NCBI GenBank assembly: GCA_049578505.1
Contig: JBAUMC010000090.1
Span: forward strand, 40,272-104,271
From: JAGVPT01 sp049578505
Lineage (GTDB): Bacteria; Bacteroidota; Ignavibacteria; UBA10030; UBA8401
Length of the DNA stretch: 64,000 bases
Reading direction: 5' to 3'
Part shown: piece after piece, positions 1-8,078 of the stretch
Layout: each line of letters opens with the position of its first letter
Numbering within the stretch: position 1 is the first letter of the stretch
Notes under the pieces: generated by a model
What the model saw: only the letters and a program-made list of their open reading frames with translations
Databases searched by the model: none
Told to the model about the DNA's origin: nothing
Translations under genes and position numbers: made by a program

Positions 1-1
1 A

Positions 2-28
2 AAGGTCATCGTCAAGATGGCCTTTTTT
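2..28 (+). terminator. Rho-independent terminator of a gene upstream of the window
   Basis: A nine-pair stem (AAGGTCATC with GATGGCCTT, one G-U pair) with a GTCAA loop runs into six T. It points rightward and would end a transcript entering from the left edge. The rest of 29-134 holds no gene; it should carry the pgsA promoter, but I see no convincing match. Confidence 0.75.
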
Positions 29-134
29 GTTTTTATAAACCTCGGAACATTAACGCGATTTAATGAGCTACAACGACGGTACGCTTTCATGTTTCCATGA
101 AATTACGTAGATTGAGCAGAATTGAGGAGTAGTA

Positions 135-758
135 ATGTCCCCACCGAATCAACTCACACTGCTGCGAATCATACTAACACCAGCGTTTGCTTTGCTTCTG
201 TTTACAGATTCACCGACAAACAAGCAAATTGCACTATTGGTATTCTGCCTTGCGGCGTTAACGGATTGGTATGACGGATGGGTTGCACGGCGATGGGGTT
301 ACATTACCCACTGGGGAAAATTTCTCGACCCGCTTGCGGACAAAGTATTAACGTCAGTTGCGTTTATTGCCTTCATTTTTATCGGGTATGCAAGCGCGTG
401 GATGGTCTGGATAATCGTCATTAGGGATATCCTTATAACATTGCTCCGGTCGTATTCCGAGTATAAGGGGAAACCCGTCGAGACGATAAAATTTGCAAGA
501 ACAAAAACATTCTGCCAATTAGTTGTCATTTACCTGTTCCTTGTTGTTTATATCATCCGAAGCTCACCATCACTCTATGCTTCGTATGGCAAATGGGTTG
601 AATTTATTGCAACCAAAGAAATCATGGTCGGGCTTATGTCGATCGTAACGTTTCTAACTGCATGGTCGGGAATTCTTTACCTCATTCAAAATCGGAATAC
701 AATTAAAGAATTGTTCATATCGAATGATCGAACCGCCGAAACAGGACAGCCCAACTAG
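135..758 (+). CDS. pgsA: CDP-diacylglycerol--glycerol-3-phosphate 3-phosphatidyltransferase
   Basis: Integral membrane enzyme that makes phosphatidylglycerophosphate from CDP-diacylglycerol and glycerol-3-phosphate, the first committed step to phosphatidylglycerol. The CDP-alcohol phosphotransferase signature is complete: D44, D47-G48, A51-R52, G61, D65, D69. Several hydrophobic helices follow. At 207 aa the length is usual for PgsA. The start is supported by a GAGGAG ribosome site. The last 35 bp overlap pgpA, which encodes the next enzyme of the same pathway, so the two are surely co-transcribed. Other CDP-alcohol transferases share the motif, but the pgpA neighbour favours PgsA. Confidence 0.92.
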   Translation: MSPPNQLTLLRIILTPAFALLLFTDSPTNKQIALLVFCLAALTDWYDGWVARRWGYITHWGKFLDPLADKVLTSVAFIAFIFIGYASAWMVWIIVIRDILITLLRSYSEYKGKPVETIKFARTKTFCQLVVIYLFLVVYIIRSSPSLYASYGKWVEFIATKEIMVGLMSIVTFLTAWSGILYLIQNRNTIKELFISNDRTAETGQPN

Positions 759-1233
759 TTCGCATATTGCACACTCGCAACGTCCAGCCGTTTCTCCCCT
801 CGTGAAGGTTTTTGCATCTGCCTTATTTTCAGGCTACGCACCGTTTGCTTCGGGAACGGTTGGCACGCTTGTCGGTATAATCTTTTACTTCATCCCTTCG
901 TTCGAAGAAACTGCAATCCTGCTCCCGGCCTGCGCCATCGTGTTCGTTCTCGGCAGCCTTGCAGCCGATAAGATGGAAAGAGCTTACGGTCATGATCCTT
1001 CCGTAGTGACTATCGATGAAGTGTTGGGAATATGGGTGAGCCTGCTCTTGCTGCCGAAATCCTACCTCATTATTGCAGCAGCTTTTTTTCTTTTCCGAGC
1101 TTTCGACGTTTTCAAGCCATGGCCGGCCCGTGTTTTTGACAAAATGCATGGAGGATGGAACATCATGCTTGACGACGTTGTCGCGGGTCTGTACACTAAC
1201 ATCATTCTTCAAATTGCAATCAGAATCTTTTAG
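724..1233 (+). CDS. pgpA: Phosphatidylglycerophosphatase A
   Basis: Membrane phosphatase that converts phosphatidylglycerophosphate to phosphatidylglycerol, directly after PgsA. The 169 aa protein shows the PgpA pattern: an N-terminal SGYAPFASGTVGTL segment, a TIDEVLGIW motif with conserved acidic residues, FRAFDVFKPWPAR, and a late LDDVVAGLY motif. There are about four hydrophobic segments. The ATG lies inside the end of pgsA (35 bp overlap), suggesting translational coupling. Confidence 0.92.
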   Translation: MIEPPKQDSPTSSHIAHSQRPAVSPLVKVFASALFSGYAPFASGTVGTLVGIIFYFIPSFEETAILLPACAIVFVLGSLAADKMERAYGHDPSVVTIDEVLGIWVSLLLLPKSYLIIAAAFFLFRAFDVFKPWPARVFDKMHGGWNIMLDDVVAGLYTNIILQIAIRIF

Positions 1234-1272
1234 CACATTCGTGTCGCCCGTTATCATTCATAGATCTTAACC

Positions 1273-2544
1273 ATGAACGCTGAGATCATCACAATTGGCG
1301 ATGAGCTTCTGATCGGTCAAGTGATCAATACAAATCAAGCGTACCTTGCCGAGAAGCTTAACTCTGTAGGCGTTTTCGTCGAACGAATGACGACCGTCGG
1401 CGACAATCGCAGGGATATTCTTCAAGCGTTTCGTTCAGCATGGGAGGCGTACGACGTCGTTTGCGTAACGGGTGGACTCGGCCCGACACACGACGATATC
1501 ACCAAAAAAATCGTGTGCGAATTTTTCGATACCGATCTGGTGAGAAGCGAGGAAGTGTTCAATACCGTCAAAGCAAGATACGCAAATCGGAGCATGGCCT
1601 GGACAAAATCTGCGGAAGAGCAAGTGTTGGTCCCGCGCAAATGTAAAGTCCTCCGCAACAGCACCGGCACGGCGCCGGGGATGCTTTTCGAAGAGGAGAA
1701 AAACAAGAGGAAAAAATATTTTGTCGTCTTTCCGGGAGTCCCCTTCGAAATGAAAAGCATTGTCGATGAAGAGCTTCTGCCGTATTTTGAAAAGGAACAT
1801 TTCGGAACCGTCGTCCGGCATAGAACACTTAAGACTACCGGAATAGCTGAATCGGTACTCGCAGAGCAAATTGGAGGTGTAGACGAAGTGATCGGAACGG
1901 ACGGAACAACAACCCTTGCGTTTCTTCCCAACCCTCTCGGCACAAAACTGCGCATCACTGTTCGGGAAAGAACCGCCGAGGCAGCAGAAGAGAAATTAGC
2001 CTCGGCGGAAAGAATCATCAGAGAAAAAGCGCATAAGTTTATCTATAGCTCGGATGAGATGGATCTTGAAGACGTTGTCGGATCGCTTTTGTCGGAGCGG
2101 AACTTGACGCTTGCGGTCGCCGAATCGTGTACCGGGGGAATGATTGCTCATCGCATCACAAACGTTTCCGGAAGCTCAAACTATTTCAATCGGTCATTCG
2201 TGACATATTCAAACGAATCGAAAATCGAGCTGCTTTCAGTCCCAAAAGAACTCATCGAAGCGTATGGCGCTGTGAGCCGCGAAGCTGCCGTGGCAATGGC
2301 TGCTGGCGCTCGGACGAACGCCGGCGTAGACATCGCACTTTCCACGACGGGAATTGCCGGACCGACGGGGGGCACGGCTGAGAAACCGGTTGGATTGGTA
2401 TGGATCGGGTACGCAGACTCCGAAGGTTCCTTAGCGTTGAAATTCAATTTTGGCGACCATCGCCTTCGATTTAAAGAGCGGGCTTCGCAGGCAGCACTCG
2501 AGCTGCTTCGGCGAAAACTGCTGAAAATTGAAACTCAAAAATAG
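1273..2544 (+). CDS. cinA: CinA-family protein (nicotinamide-nucleotide amidohydrolase)
   Basis: Two-domain CinA. The N-terminal half (about 1-170) is the molybdopterin-binding-like/COG1058 domain, with an IGDELLIGQVINTN start and a VTGGLGPTHDD motif. The C-terminal part (about 255-420) is the PncC-type amidohydrolase domain with AVAESCTGG and TGIAGPTGG. Members of the family deamidate NMN in pyridine-nucleotide recycling; some also have ADP-ribose pyrophosphatase activity in the N domain. The 423 aa length is full. cinA linked to recA, as here, is a recurring bacterial arrangement. Confidence 0.92.
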   Translation: MNAEIITIGDELLIGQVINTNQAYLAEKLNSVGVFVERMTTVGDNRRDILQAFRSAWEAYDVVCVTGGLGPTHDDITKKIVCEFFDTDLVRSEEVFNTVKARYANRSMAWTKSAEEQVLVPRKCKVLRNSTGTAPGMLFEEEKNKRKKYFVVFPGVPFEMKSIVDEELLPYFEKEHFGTVVRHRTLKTTGIAESVLAEQIGGVDEVIGTDGTTTLAFLPNPLGTKLRITVRERTAEAAEEKLASAERIIREKAHKFIYSSDEMDLEDVVGSLLSERNLTLAVAESCTGGMIAHRITNVSGSSNYFNRSFVTYSNESKIELLSVPKELIEAYGAVSREAAVAMAAGARTNAGVDIALSTTGIAGPTGGTAEKPVGLVWIGYADSEGSLALKFNFGDHRLRFKERASQAALELLRRKLLKIETQK

Positions 2545-2550
2545 CCTTCC

Positions 2551-3117
2551 ATGAAAGGCGGACGGACGTTCATCGGTATTTTTCCTCCTCCCCACATCCA
2601 ATCAGCTATTGCGGAAATTCAATCGCCGCTTAAAATTGATGCGCCGATAATTCGTTGGGAAGCTCAGAAAAAATTCCACGTAACGATGAAGTTTTTAGGG
2701 GACGTTCAGCCGGAACAACTCAATCGACTTCTCCCCCTTCTCATCCAAGAAGGGCAATCAATGAACCAATTCACAATAACATTGGCGAACATCGGCTTTT
2801 TTCCCGCTACCCATTCGCCAAAAGTGGTGTGGATAGGCTCTTTGGGAGATGAGAACGTCCCTCTTTCGTCGTGCTTCTCGCATGTAGACAGCATGTGCAT
2901 TGCTGCAGGTTTCAAAAAGGAAGAGCGCCAATTTCACCCGCACATTACTCTCGGCAGAGTAAAGGGAAAAATTTCCGAAAACTTGATTAAGAAGATTGAA
3001 AATACTACCTTTGAGCCATTACAATTCCTCTGCACCGAGTTGCTCATCATGAAAAGCGACCTCTCCCCCTCGGGTTCAGCATATTCACAACTATCAAATA
3101 TTCCATTGAAACATTAG
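2551..3117 (+). CDS. thpR: RNA 2',3'-cyclic phosphodiesterase (2H family)
   Basis: 2H-phosphoesterase of the LigT/ThpR family, which opens 2',3'-cyclic phosphates on RNA ends. Both catalytic HxT tetrapeptides are visible: HVTM in KKFHVTMKFLG near residue 45 and HITL in FHPHITLGRV near residue 131. The 188 aa length is normal. It starts 6 bp after cinA and ends 8 bp before recA, so it belongs to the same transcription unit. Confidence 0.88.
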   Translation: MKGGRTFIGIFPPPHIQSAIAEIQSPLKIDAPIIRWEAQKKFHVTMKFLGDVQPEQLNRLLPLLIQEGQSMNQFTITLANIGFFPATHSPKVVWIGSLGDENVPLSSCFSHVDSMCIAAGFKKEERQFHPHITLGRVKGKISENLIKKIENTTFEPLQFLCTELLIMKSDLSPSGSAYSQLSNIPLKH

Positions 3118-3125
3118 GAGCTTTT

Positions 3126-4211
3126 ATGTCCGAAGAAAAAGAGTCGAAGATCCAGGCACTGAAAGTCGCCATCGATCAAATTGAAAAGCAGCACGGCAAA
3201 GGTTCGATTATGAAATTGGGTGAAGGCCCTATCGTGAAGATCGATTTCATCTCAACCGGCTCGATCTCGCTCGATGCTGCGCTCGGGATCGGCGGAATTC
3301 CCCGCGGAAGAGTAACCGAGATTTATGGGCCTGAATCGTCCGGCAAAACAACCCTCTGCCTTCACATTATCGCTGAAGCGCAAAAAACAGGAGGCCTTGC
3401 GGCGTTCATTGATGCCGAGCATGCACTCGATACGGCATACGCGAAACGCCTCGGTGTCGACACAAATAATTTATTGCTGTCGCAGCCGGAGTTTGGTGAG
3501 CAGGCTCTCGAAATCGTCGAGACGCTCGTCCGCAGCGGCGCACTGGATGTCGTCGTTATCGATTCAGTCGCTGCGCTGACGCCACGCGCGGAGATTGAGG
3601 GAGAAATGGGCGACCCCTCCATGGGTGTGCAGGCACGGCTGATGTCGCAGGCGTTGAGGAAACTGACCGCCGCGATCAGTAAATCGAAAACGTCAGTCAT
3701 CTTCACTAACCAGCTCCGGATGAAAATCGGCATCATGTTCGGCAACCCCGAGACAACCACCGGTGGCAATGCATTGAAATTCTATGCGTCGGTCCGTCTC
3801 GATGTCCGGCGCATCGAGGCGCTGAAAGACGGCACAACCGTTATCGGCAACAGGACAAAGGTCAAAGTCGTGAAAAATAAAGTTGCACCGCCGTTCCGTG
3901 AAGCTCAGTTCGATATTTTATACAACGAGGGAATTTCAAAGCTCGGCGATTTGATCGACATCGCTGTCGAACATAACATCATTGTCAAAAGCGGATCATG
4001 GTTCTCGTACAAAGAGGACCGCATCGGCCAGGGACGTGATGCCGTAAAAGCATACCTGGCTTCGTCGCCAAAAATTGCCGACGATATACTCACCGCAGTC
4101 CGCAAAAAATTAGGGATGATTGCTGAGAATGAGCCCGTTGCTCAAGCAAAACCGGCTCAGCCTTCAGCAAAACAGGCCGAGCAGACGCCGTCGAAGAAAG
4201 CATCAAAATAA
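3126..4211 (+). CDS. recA: Recombinase RecA
   Basis: Central strand-exchange protein of homologous recombination and co-protease for SOS repressors. Walker A GPESSGKT lies at residues 68-75, the Walker B region is VVVIDSVAAL, and FTNQLRMKIG with GGNALKFYASVRLDVRR follows. The length is 361 aa, with a low-complexity P/A/K/Q tail. An AGGAG site precedes the ATG. recX follows 16 bp downstream. I looked for a LexA box immediately upstream, but that DNA is the 3' end of thpR and I saw none. Confidence 0.97.
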   Translation: MSEEKESKIQALKVAIDQIEKQHGKGSIMKLGEGPIVKIDFISTGSISLDAALGIGGIPRGRVTEIYGPESSGKTTLCLHIIAEAQKTGGLAAFIDAEHALDTAYAKRLGVDTNNLLLSQPEFGEQALEIVETLVRSGALDVVVIDSVAALTPRAEIEGEMGDPSMGVQARLMSQALRKLTAAISKSKTSVIFTNQLRMKIGIMFGNPETTTGGNALKFYASVRLDVRRIEALKDGTTVIGNRTKVKVVKNKVAPPFREAQFDILYNEGISKLGDLIDIAVEHNIIVKSGSWFSYKEDRIGQGRDAVKAYLASSPKIADDILTAVRKKLGMIAENEPVAQAKPAQPSAKQAEQTPSKKASK

Positions 4212-4227
4212 CTGCTGTCGGGATGCA

Positions 4228-4866
4228 ATGCTCATAACGAAAATTGAGCGACAAAAAAAGCGTGCGTCGCGGAAATCGGTTTTTGTCGATGGGAGCTTCG
4301 CATTCGGCATCGGCGATGACGTACTGATCAAGTTCGCACTGCACGAGGGAGCTCAGCTTGACAAGGGGACGATAGAGAAGATTCTTAAGACGGAGCAAGA
4401 AGAAACCGCAAAGCAAAAGGCACTTCGGTTTCTATCTATTCGGCCCCGCAGCAAGAAAGAGATGCGGGACTATTTACTGAGAAAAGAATTTTCGGCCGAT
4501 ATTATCGATTACGTCGTCGGGAGATTAGAGACTTTGAACATGCTCGACGATCTTGCGTTCGCGCGAATGGTTTGTCGAGATTCGCTCGCAAAGAAACCGG
4601 GTGGTGCAAAAATGCTCCGGCAAGCCCTGTTTAAAAAAGGAGTGCCGAAGGAAATTATCGAGACCGTGCTGGCTGAGTTTTCAACACCAGAGTCGGAATT
4701 TGCAATGGCGGTTAAAGCGGCGGAGCATCAAAGCATGCGCATCGCACGTTCTTCAAAGCGGCTCGACAATGATCATTTCAAAAAGAAGATTTTAGATTAT
4801 CTAGTCCGCCGGGGCTTTGCCTATGACACTGCGCTGAATGCCACGAAACACCTCCTTTCAAAATAG
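4228..4866 (+). CDS. recX: Regulatory protein RecX
   Basis: Modulator that binds RecA filaments and limits their extension. The 212 aa protein is made of repeated three-helix units, visible in segments such as ALRFLSIRPRSKKEMRDYL and VGRLETLNMLDDLAFARM. The reading frame is open further upstream, into recA, but the ATG at 4228, just past the recA stop, gives the expected RecX N-terminus. The position directly after recA confirms the family. Confidence 0.88.
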   Translation: MLITKIERQKKRASRKSVFVDGSFAFGIGDDVLIKFALHEGAQLDKGTIEKILKTEQEETAKQKALRFLSIRPRSKKEMRDYLLRKEFSADIIDYVVGRLETLNMLDDLAFARMVCRDSLAKKPGGAKMLRQALFKKGVPKEIIETVLAEFSTPESEFAMAVKAAEHQSMRIARSSKRLDNDHFKKKILDYLVRRGFAYDTALNATKHLLSK

Positions 4867-4868
4867 AT

Positions 4869-5915
4869 ATGCGAATTTTTTTTAAAAGCCGGCACTGGAA
4901 AGTTTTTCTCGTCACATTTACTATCGTCGGATTAATATTTTTCCTTTCACTTCTGGGTCAGGTTTTTTTCCTTCTCGTGATGTCCCTTGTTCTGACGATG
5001 GTACTTAGACCCCTGGTCGATTACTTTGAAAATAAAGGCATTCCCCGTCCGGCGGGAATTCTATCGCTGTACGTTGCGTTAGGCGCTATTGCGGTATTTG
5101 TGTTCATCAAAATCTATCCCATCGTTGTATTCCAATTGTCGAGCCTTTCCTCACTGTCAACCAGCGACCATCTTTCGGCAATGTTGAAACAAACTGCTGT
5201 TTCGATCTCGGAGACAATGCCGTTTATTAAGGCAGAGATTATCGTGGAAAAATTTAATGCCCTCCTCCCCGAGTTGGCTCGGTCGGCGGAAGATTCCTTG
5301 ACAAGCGCTCTGAGCCTTGTCGCGTCTGTCATTATTATTCCTTTTATTGCATTTTTTCTTCTCAATGATTATTACAAAATGCAAAAAGCACTCATTGAAA
5401 ACGTTCCGAATAAATATTTCGAGATGGCACTCAACGTCGTTCACTCTCTGGATCGCCAAATCAGCAAGTACATTCGCGGCGTTTGCATCGATTCGATTGC
5501 AGTCGCGATATTGTACATTATTGCGTATCAAATTATCGGCGTTCAATATGCAACCGTGCTCGGCCTGATCGGCGGAATAATAAATATCATTCCGTTAGCA
5601 GGACCGCTCATCGGAACGATTCCCGTTATCATTGTCTCGATTATACAATTCGGAGATTTCAGGATGATAGTGCCAATCGTGATAGCAACCGTCGCGGTAC
5701 GTCAATTGGATGATTTGTTCATCCAGCCGAACATCTATGGCAAGCTTCTCGATATGCATCCGTTGACAATTATGATCGTTGTTCTTCTCGGGGGCGAACT
5801 TTTAGGGATATTGGGAATGGTGTTGGCGATTCCGATTTACTCGGTTATTACTGTAACCGCCCACGAAACGAACTGGGGGCTAAAAAATTATCGGATCACT
5901 GAATCCCATGGATAA
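4869..5915 (+). CDS. AI-2E/PerM family transporter, copy 1
   Basis: Multi-pass membrane protein (348 aa) of the AI-2E/PerM family, whose members export small molecules, act as Na+/H+ antiporters or have unknown substrates. Hydrophobic helices lie near the N-terminus and in two C-terminal clusters. The family-typical region NIIPLAGPLIGTIPVIIVS is followed by a DDLFIQPNIYGKLLDMHPL motif. It starts 2 bp after recX. It is closely related to the next gene: FLLNDYY..QKALIENVPNKYFEM and the C-terminal third are nearly the same, which indicates a tandem duplication. The substrate is unknown. Confidence 0.85.
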   Translation: MRIFFKSRHWKVFLVTFTIVGLIFFLSLLGQVFFLLVMSLVLTMVLRPLVDYFENKGIPRPAGILSLYVALGAIAVFVFIKIYPIVVFQLSSLSSLSTSDHLSAMLKQTAVSISETMPFIKAEIIVEKFNALLPELARSAEDSLTSALSLVASVIIIPFIAFFLLNDYYKMQKALIENVPNKYFEMALNVVHSLDRQISKYIRGVCIDSIAVAILYIIAYQIIGVQYATVLGLIGGIINIIPLAGPLIGTIPVIIVSIIQFGDFRMIVPIVIATVAVRQLDDLFIQPNIYGKLLDMHPLTIMIVVLLGGELLGILGMVLAIPIYSVITVTAHETNWGLKNYRITESHG

Positions 5916-6948
5916 TTTTTTTGCGAGCAGGTATTGGAAAGTCTTTATCGTCACCTTTTCCATTGCTGCGCCAATCTTCATCCTCTCCATCTTTAGGCAA
6001 GTATTCCTGCTCCTCGTAATGTCATTTGCCCTTACCATGATTCTTAAATCTCCTATCGATTACTTTGAGAAAAAGGGGGTATCCCGGCCCATCGGAATAC
6101 TCGGTCTTTTTCTATTCATCGGCGTGCTCTCGGTATACGGTTTCATCACAATCTATCCTGTCATCGTCCGGCAGATCTCAAACCTTGCGGTATTTTTGGG
6201 AGGAGACCGCCTTGCCCAGGTGTTGAACCAACTCAGCTCCTTGGTGACGGGTTTTGTGCCATTCCTAAAATCCGGCGATCTGACGACAAAGATTCAAACA
6301 ACACTGCCTGTTCTCGCGACAAAAGCTGAAGATGCAATCACAAGCGCTCTTGGCCTGATTGGCTCTTTCATTATAGTTCCGTTCATTACCTTTTTCCTTC
6401 TGAACGATTATCATCGAATACAGAAAGCACTCATCGAAAACGTTCCGAACAAATATTTCGAGATGTCGCTGAACGTGCTGTATAAACTGGAGCAGCAACT
6501 CAGCAAATATATCAGGGGAGTCTGCATAGAATTGGTTTCCGTCGCCGTTCTGTATATCGGCGCCTACTCCATCCTCGGTTTTCGATATGCCGTAATTTTT
6601 GGTATCGTCTGCGGCTTTTCGAATATTATTCCAATGGCGGGCCCGCTCATTGCAGTGGTGCCGATCATTGTCGCATCGCTGATCCAATTCGGCGACTTTC
6701 GAATGCTCCTGCCGATCGTTCTCACGACATTTATCGTCCAACAAATTGACCAGCTGTTCATTCAACCAAACGTCTACGGAAAAATTCTCGATATGCATCC
6801 GCTGACCATCGTGTTAGCCATCCTCATCGGCAGCAAAGTGCTGGGGATCGTGGGGATGGTGCTTGCAATTCCGATCTACACTGTGATCAAAGTTACTGCT
6901 CGCGAAACTAACTGGGGGTTGAAACATTATAGGATAACACACACATGA
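5908..6948 (+). CDS. AI-2E/PerM family transporter, copy 2
   Basis: Second member of the tandem pair (346 aa), overlapping the first by 8 bp. It has the same layout: N-terminal helices, a variable soluble middle segment, then NIIPMAGPLIAVVPIIVAS and DQLFIQPNVYGKILDMHPL. The end, ARETNWGLKHYRIT, also matches copy 1. The middle segments (residues about 85-150) have diverged more than the membrane parts, which would fit different partners or substrates; that reading is inference. Confidence 0.85.
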   Translation: MDNFFASRYWKVFIVTFSIAAPIFILSIFRQVFLLLVMSFALTMILKSPIDYFEKKGVSRPIGILGLFLFIGVLSVYGFITIYPVIVRQISNLAVFLGGDRLAQVLNQLSSLVTGFVPFLKSGDLTTKIQTTLPVLATKAEDAITSALGLIGSFIIVPFITFFLLNDYHRIQKALIENVPNKYFEMSLNVLYKLEQQLSKYIRGVCIELVSVAVLYIGAYSILGFRYAVIFGIVCGFSNIIPMAGPLIAVVPIIVASLIQFGDFRMLLPIVLTTFIVQQIDQLFIQPNVYGKILDMHPLTIVLAILIGSKVLGIVGMVLAIPIYTVIKVTARETNWGLKHYRITHT

Positions 6949-7628
6949 CACGCGTCGTGTTTGATATCGAAACGCTTGCCCTTCCGCTCGACTCGTTCGA
7001 CCAGTCGAGCCGGGAATATCTTTTTAAATTCGCCGATACCGATGAAAAAGTCGAAGAAACGAAACAAAATTTGAACTTGCATGCGCTCACATCGCAGGTA
7101 TTGGCAATCGCTCTTCTGAACCCGGATTCAAATATGGGGAAAGTGCTCTTTCAATCGGATAAAAAGGAAGAGTACACTTCCTCGGATGCCCTCGTCCTCT
7201 ACAAATCCGGCTCTGAAAAAGAAATTCTCGAAGAGTTCTGGAAATTGATCAGTTCGTATCACCAGTTTATCACTTTCAACGGCCGCGGTTTCGACTGTCC
7301 GTTCCTCATGGTGCGCTCTGCCCTCCTCGGGGTCCAGCCGACCCGAAACCTCGTGCCCTACCGCTATGACGCCACCCAACACTGCGACCTTTTGGAACAG
7401 CTCACCTTTTATAATACTACACGCAGGTTCAACCTCGATTTCTATTGTAAGTCGTTTGGCATCGACAGCCCCAAAGCACACGGGATCACCGGGCTTGACA
7501 TGAGGAAGCTTGTTGAAGAAGAAAGGTATCATGATATCGCAGACTACTGCCTCGGTGATGCGCGAGCCACAGCAGAACTGTTCAGGCGATGGAGCCAGTT
7601 CCTTGATTTCAGCAAAAATAGTTCTTGA
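6945..7628 (+). CDS. Predicted 3'-5' exonuclease, PolB-like (DEDD family)
   Basis: RNase H-fold exonuclease resembling the proofreading domain of family B polymerases. The acidic motifs are visible: FDIE at residues 6-9 (Exo I), FNGRGFDCPFL (Exo II), and YCLGDARATAELF (Exo III). It stands alone as 227 aa with no polymerase domain. ATGA overlap with the preceding transporter stop indicates one transcript. A role in DNA repair would suit the cinA-recA-recX neighbourhood but is not shown by the sequence. Confidence 0.82.
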   Translation: MTRVVFDIETLALPLDSFDQSSREYLFKFADTDEKVEETKQNLNLHALTSQVLAIALLNPDSNMGKVLFQSDKKEEYTSSDALVLYKSGSEKEILEEFWKLISSYHQFITFNGRGFDCPFLMVRSALLGVQPTRNLVPYRYDATQHCDLLEQLTFYNTTRRFNLDFYCKSFGIDSPKAHGITGLDMRKLVEEERYHDIADYCLGDARATAELFRRWSQFLDFSKNSS

Positions 7629-7655
7629 CGGAACCAACTTTTTTTCATACCTTTA
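7625..7655 (+). promoter_or_regulatory. Putative promoter of the ars operon
   Basis: TTGA at 7625-7628, 19 nt, then TACCTTTA at 7648-7655. This spacing and the TAnnTTTN form recur upstream of prs and in other gaps and resemble Bacteroidota primary-sigma promoters. The ArsR operator palindrome begins 4 bp downstream, placing repressor binding at the transcription start. Confidence 0.6.
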
Positions 7656-7658
7656 CGT

Positions 7659-7674
7659 ATCAACTAATGTTGAT
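7659..7674. promoter_or_regulatory. ArsR operator 1
   Basis: Perfect palindrome ATCAAC-TAAT-GTTGAT just upstream of arsR and overlapping its leader. A second copy with the same half-site shape (ATCAA..TTGAT) precedes arsM, and both are preceded by ACGT. The ATCAA-N6-TTGAT form fits sites known for ArsR-family repressors. This predicts autorepression relieved by As(III). Confidence 0.72.
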
Positions 7675-7677
7675 GGA

Positions 7678-8028
7678 ATGACTATGGACGAAGTGACTTC
7701 AGCGTTAAAAGCTCTATCGGAGGAAATTCGAATCCGGCTGTTGCTGGTTTTGATGAAGAAGGAAGCATGCGTCTGCGAACTCATGGCAACGTTCAACATG
7801 GCCCAATCGAAACTCTCTCACCATTTAATTGCCCTGCGCGATGCGGGCTTCATCAAAGATGAAAAACGCGGCAAATGGAATTATTATCGGATTGACATGA
7901 ACAATCTTGATCCAATAAAAAGGAACCTTCTCTCCTCGCTTGTAACCTGGGTTGATGAAGATTCCGTTGTTGAAAAAGATCGACAAACCCTTGAAAAGGT
8001 AAAAGACAGAATGCAAATTTGTTGTTAG
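7678..8028 (+). CDS. arsR: ArsR-family arsenic-responsive repressor
   Basis: Small winged-helix repressor (116 aa from this start). C31-V-C33 in KKEACVCEL matches the CVC As(III) site of type-1 ArsR proteins, and the recognition helix follows in MAQSKLSHHLIALRDAG. A terminal ICC offers more thiols. The open frame extends upstream into the exonuclease gene, but the ATG at 7678 (or 7684, two codons on) gives the normal ArsR N-terminus and lies just after the operator. It heads an arsM-arsC-arsC-acr3 operon, so arsenic is the expected effector. Confidence 0.9.
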   Translation: MTMDEVTSALKALSEEIRIRLLLVLMKKEACVCELMATFNMAQSKLSHHLIALRDAGFIKDEKRGKWNYYRIDMNNLDPIKRNLLSSLVTWVDEDSVVEKDRQTLEKVKDRMQICC

Positions 8029-8046
8029 TTTTTTTTGAAATCACGT

Positions 8047-8062
8047 ATCAATATTAATTGAT
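8047..8062. promoter_or_regulatory. ArsR operator 2
   Basis: Perfect palindrome ATCAAT-ATTA-ATTGAT between arsR and arsM, with the same ACGT prefix as operator 1. It implies a second repressed start point or road-block inside the operon. It overlaps upstream in-frame TTG/ATG codons of arsM, which argues that arsM begins downstream of it. Confidence 0.68.
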
Positions 8063-8078
8063 GAAAGGATTGTTCCCT

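Noticed and set aside
829..1257. Long minus-strand frame across pgpA
   Set aside because: Shadow of pgpA; no family features, and pgpA on the other strand has all expected motifs.
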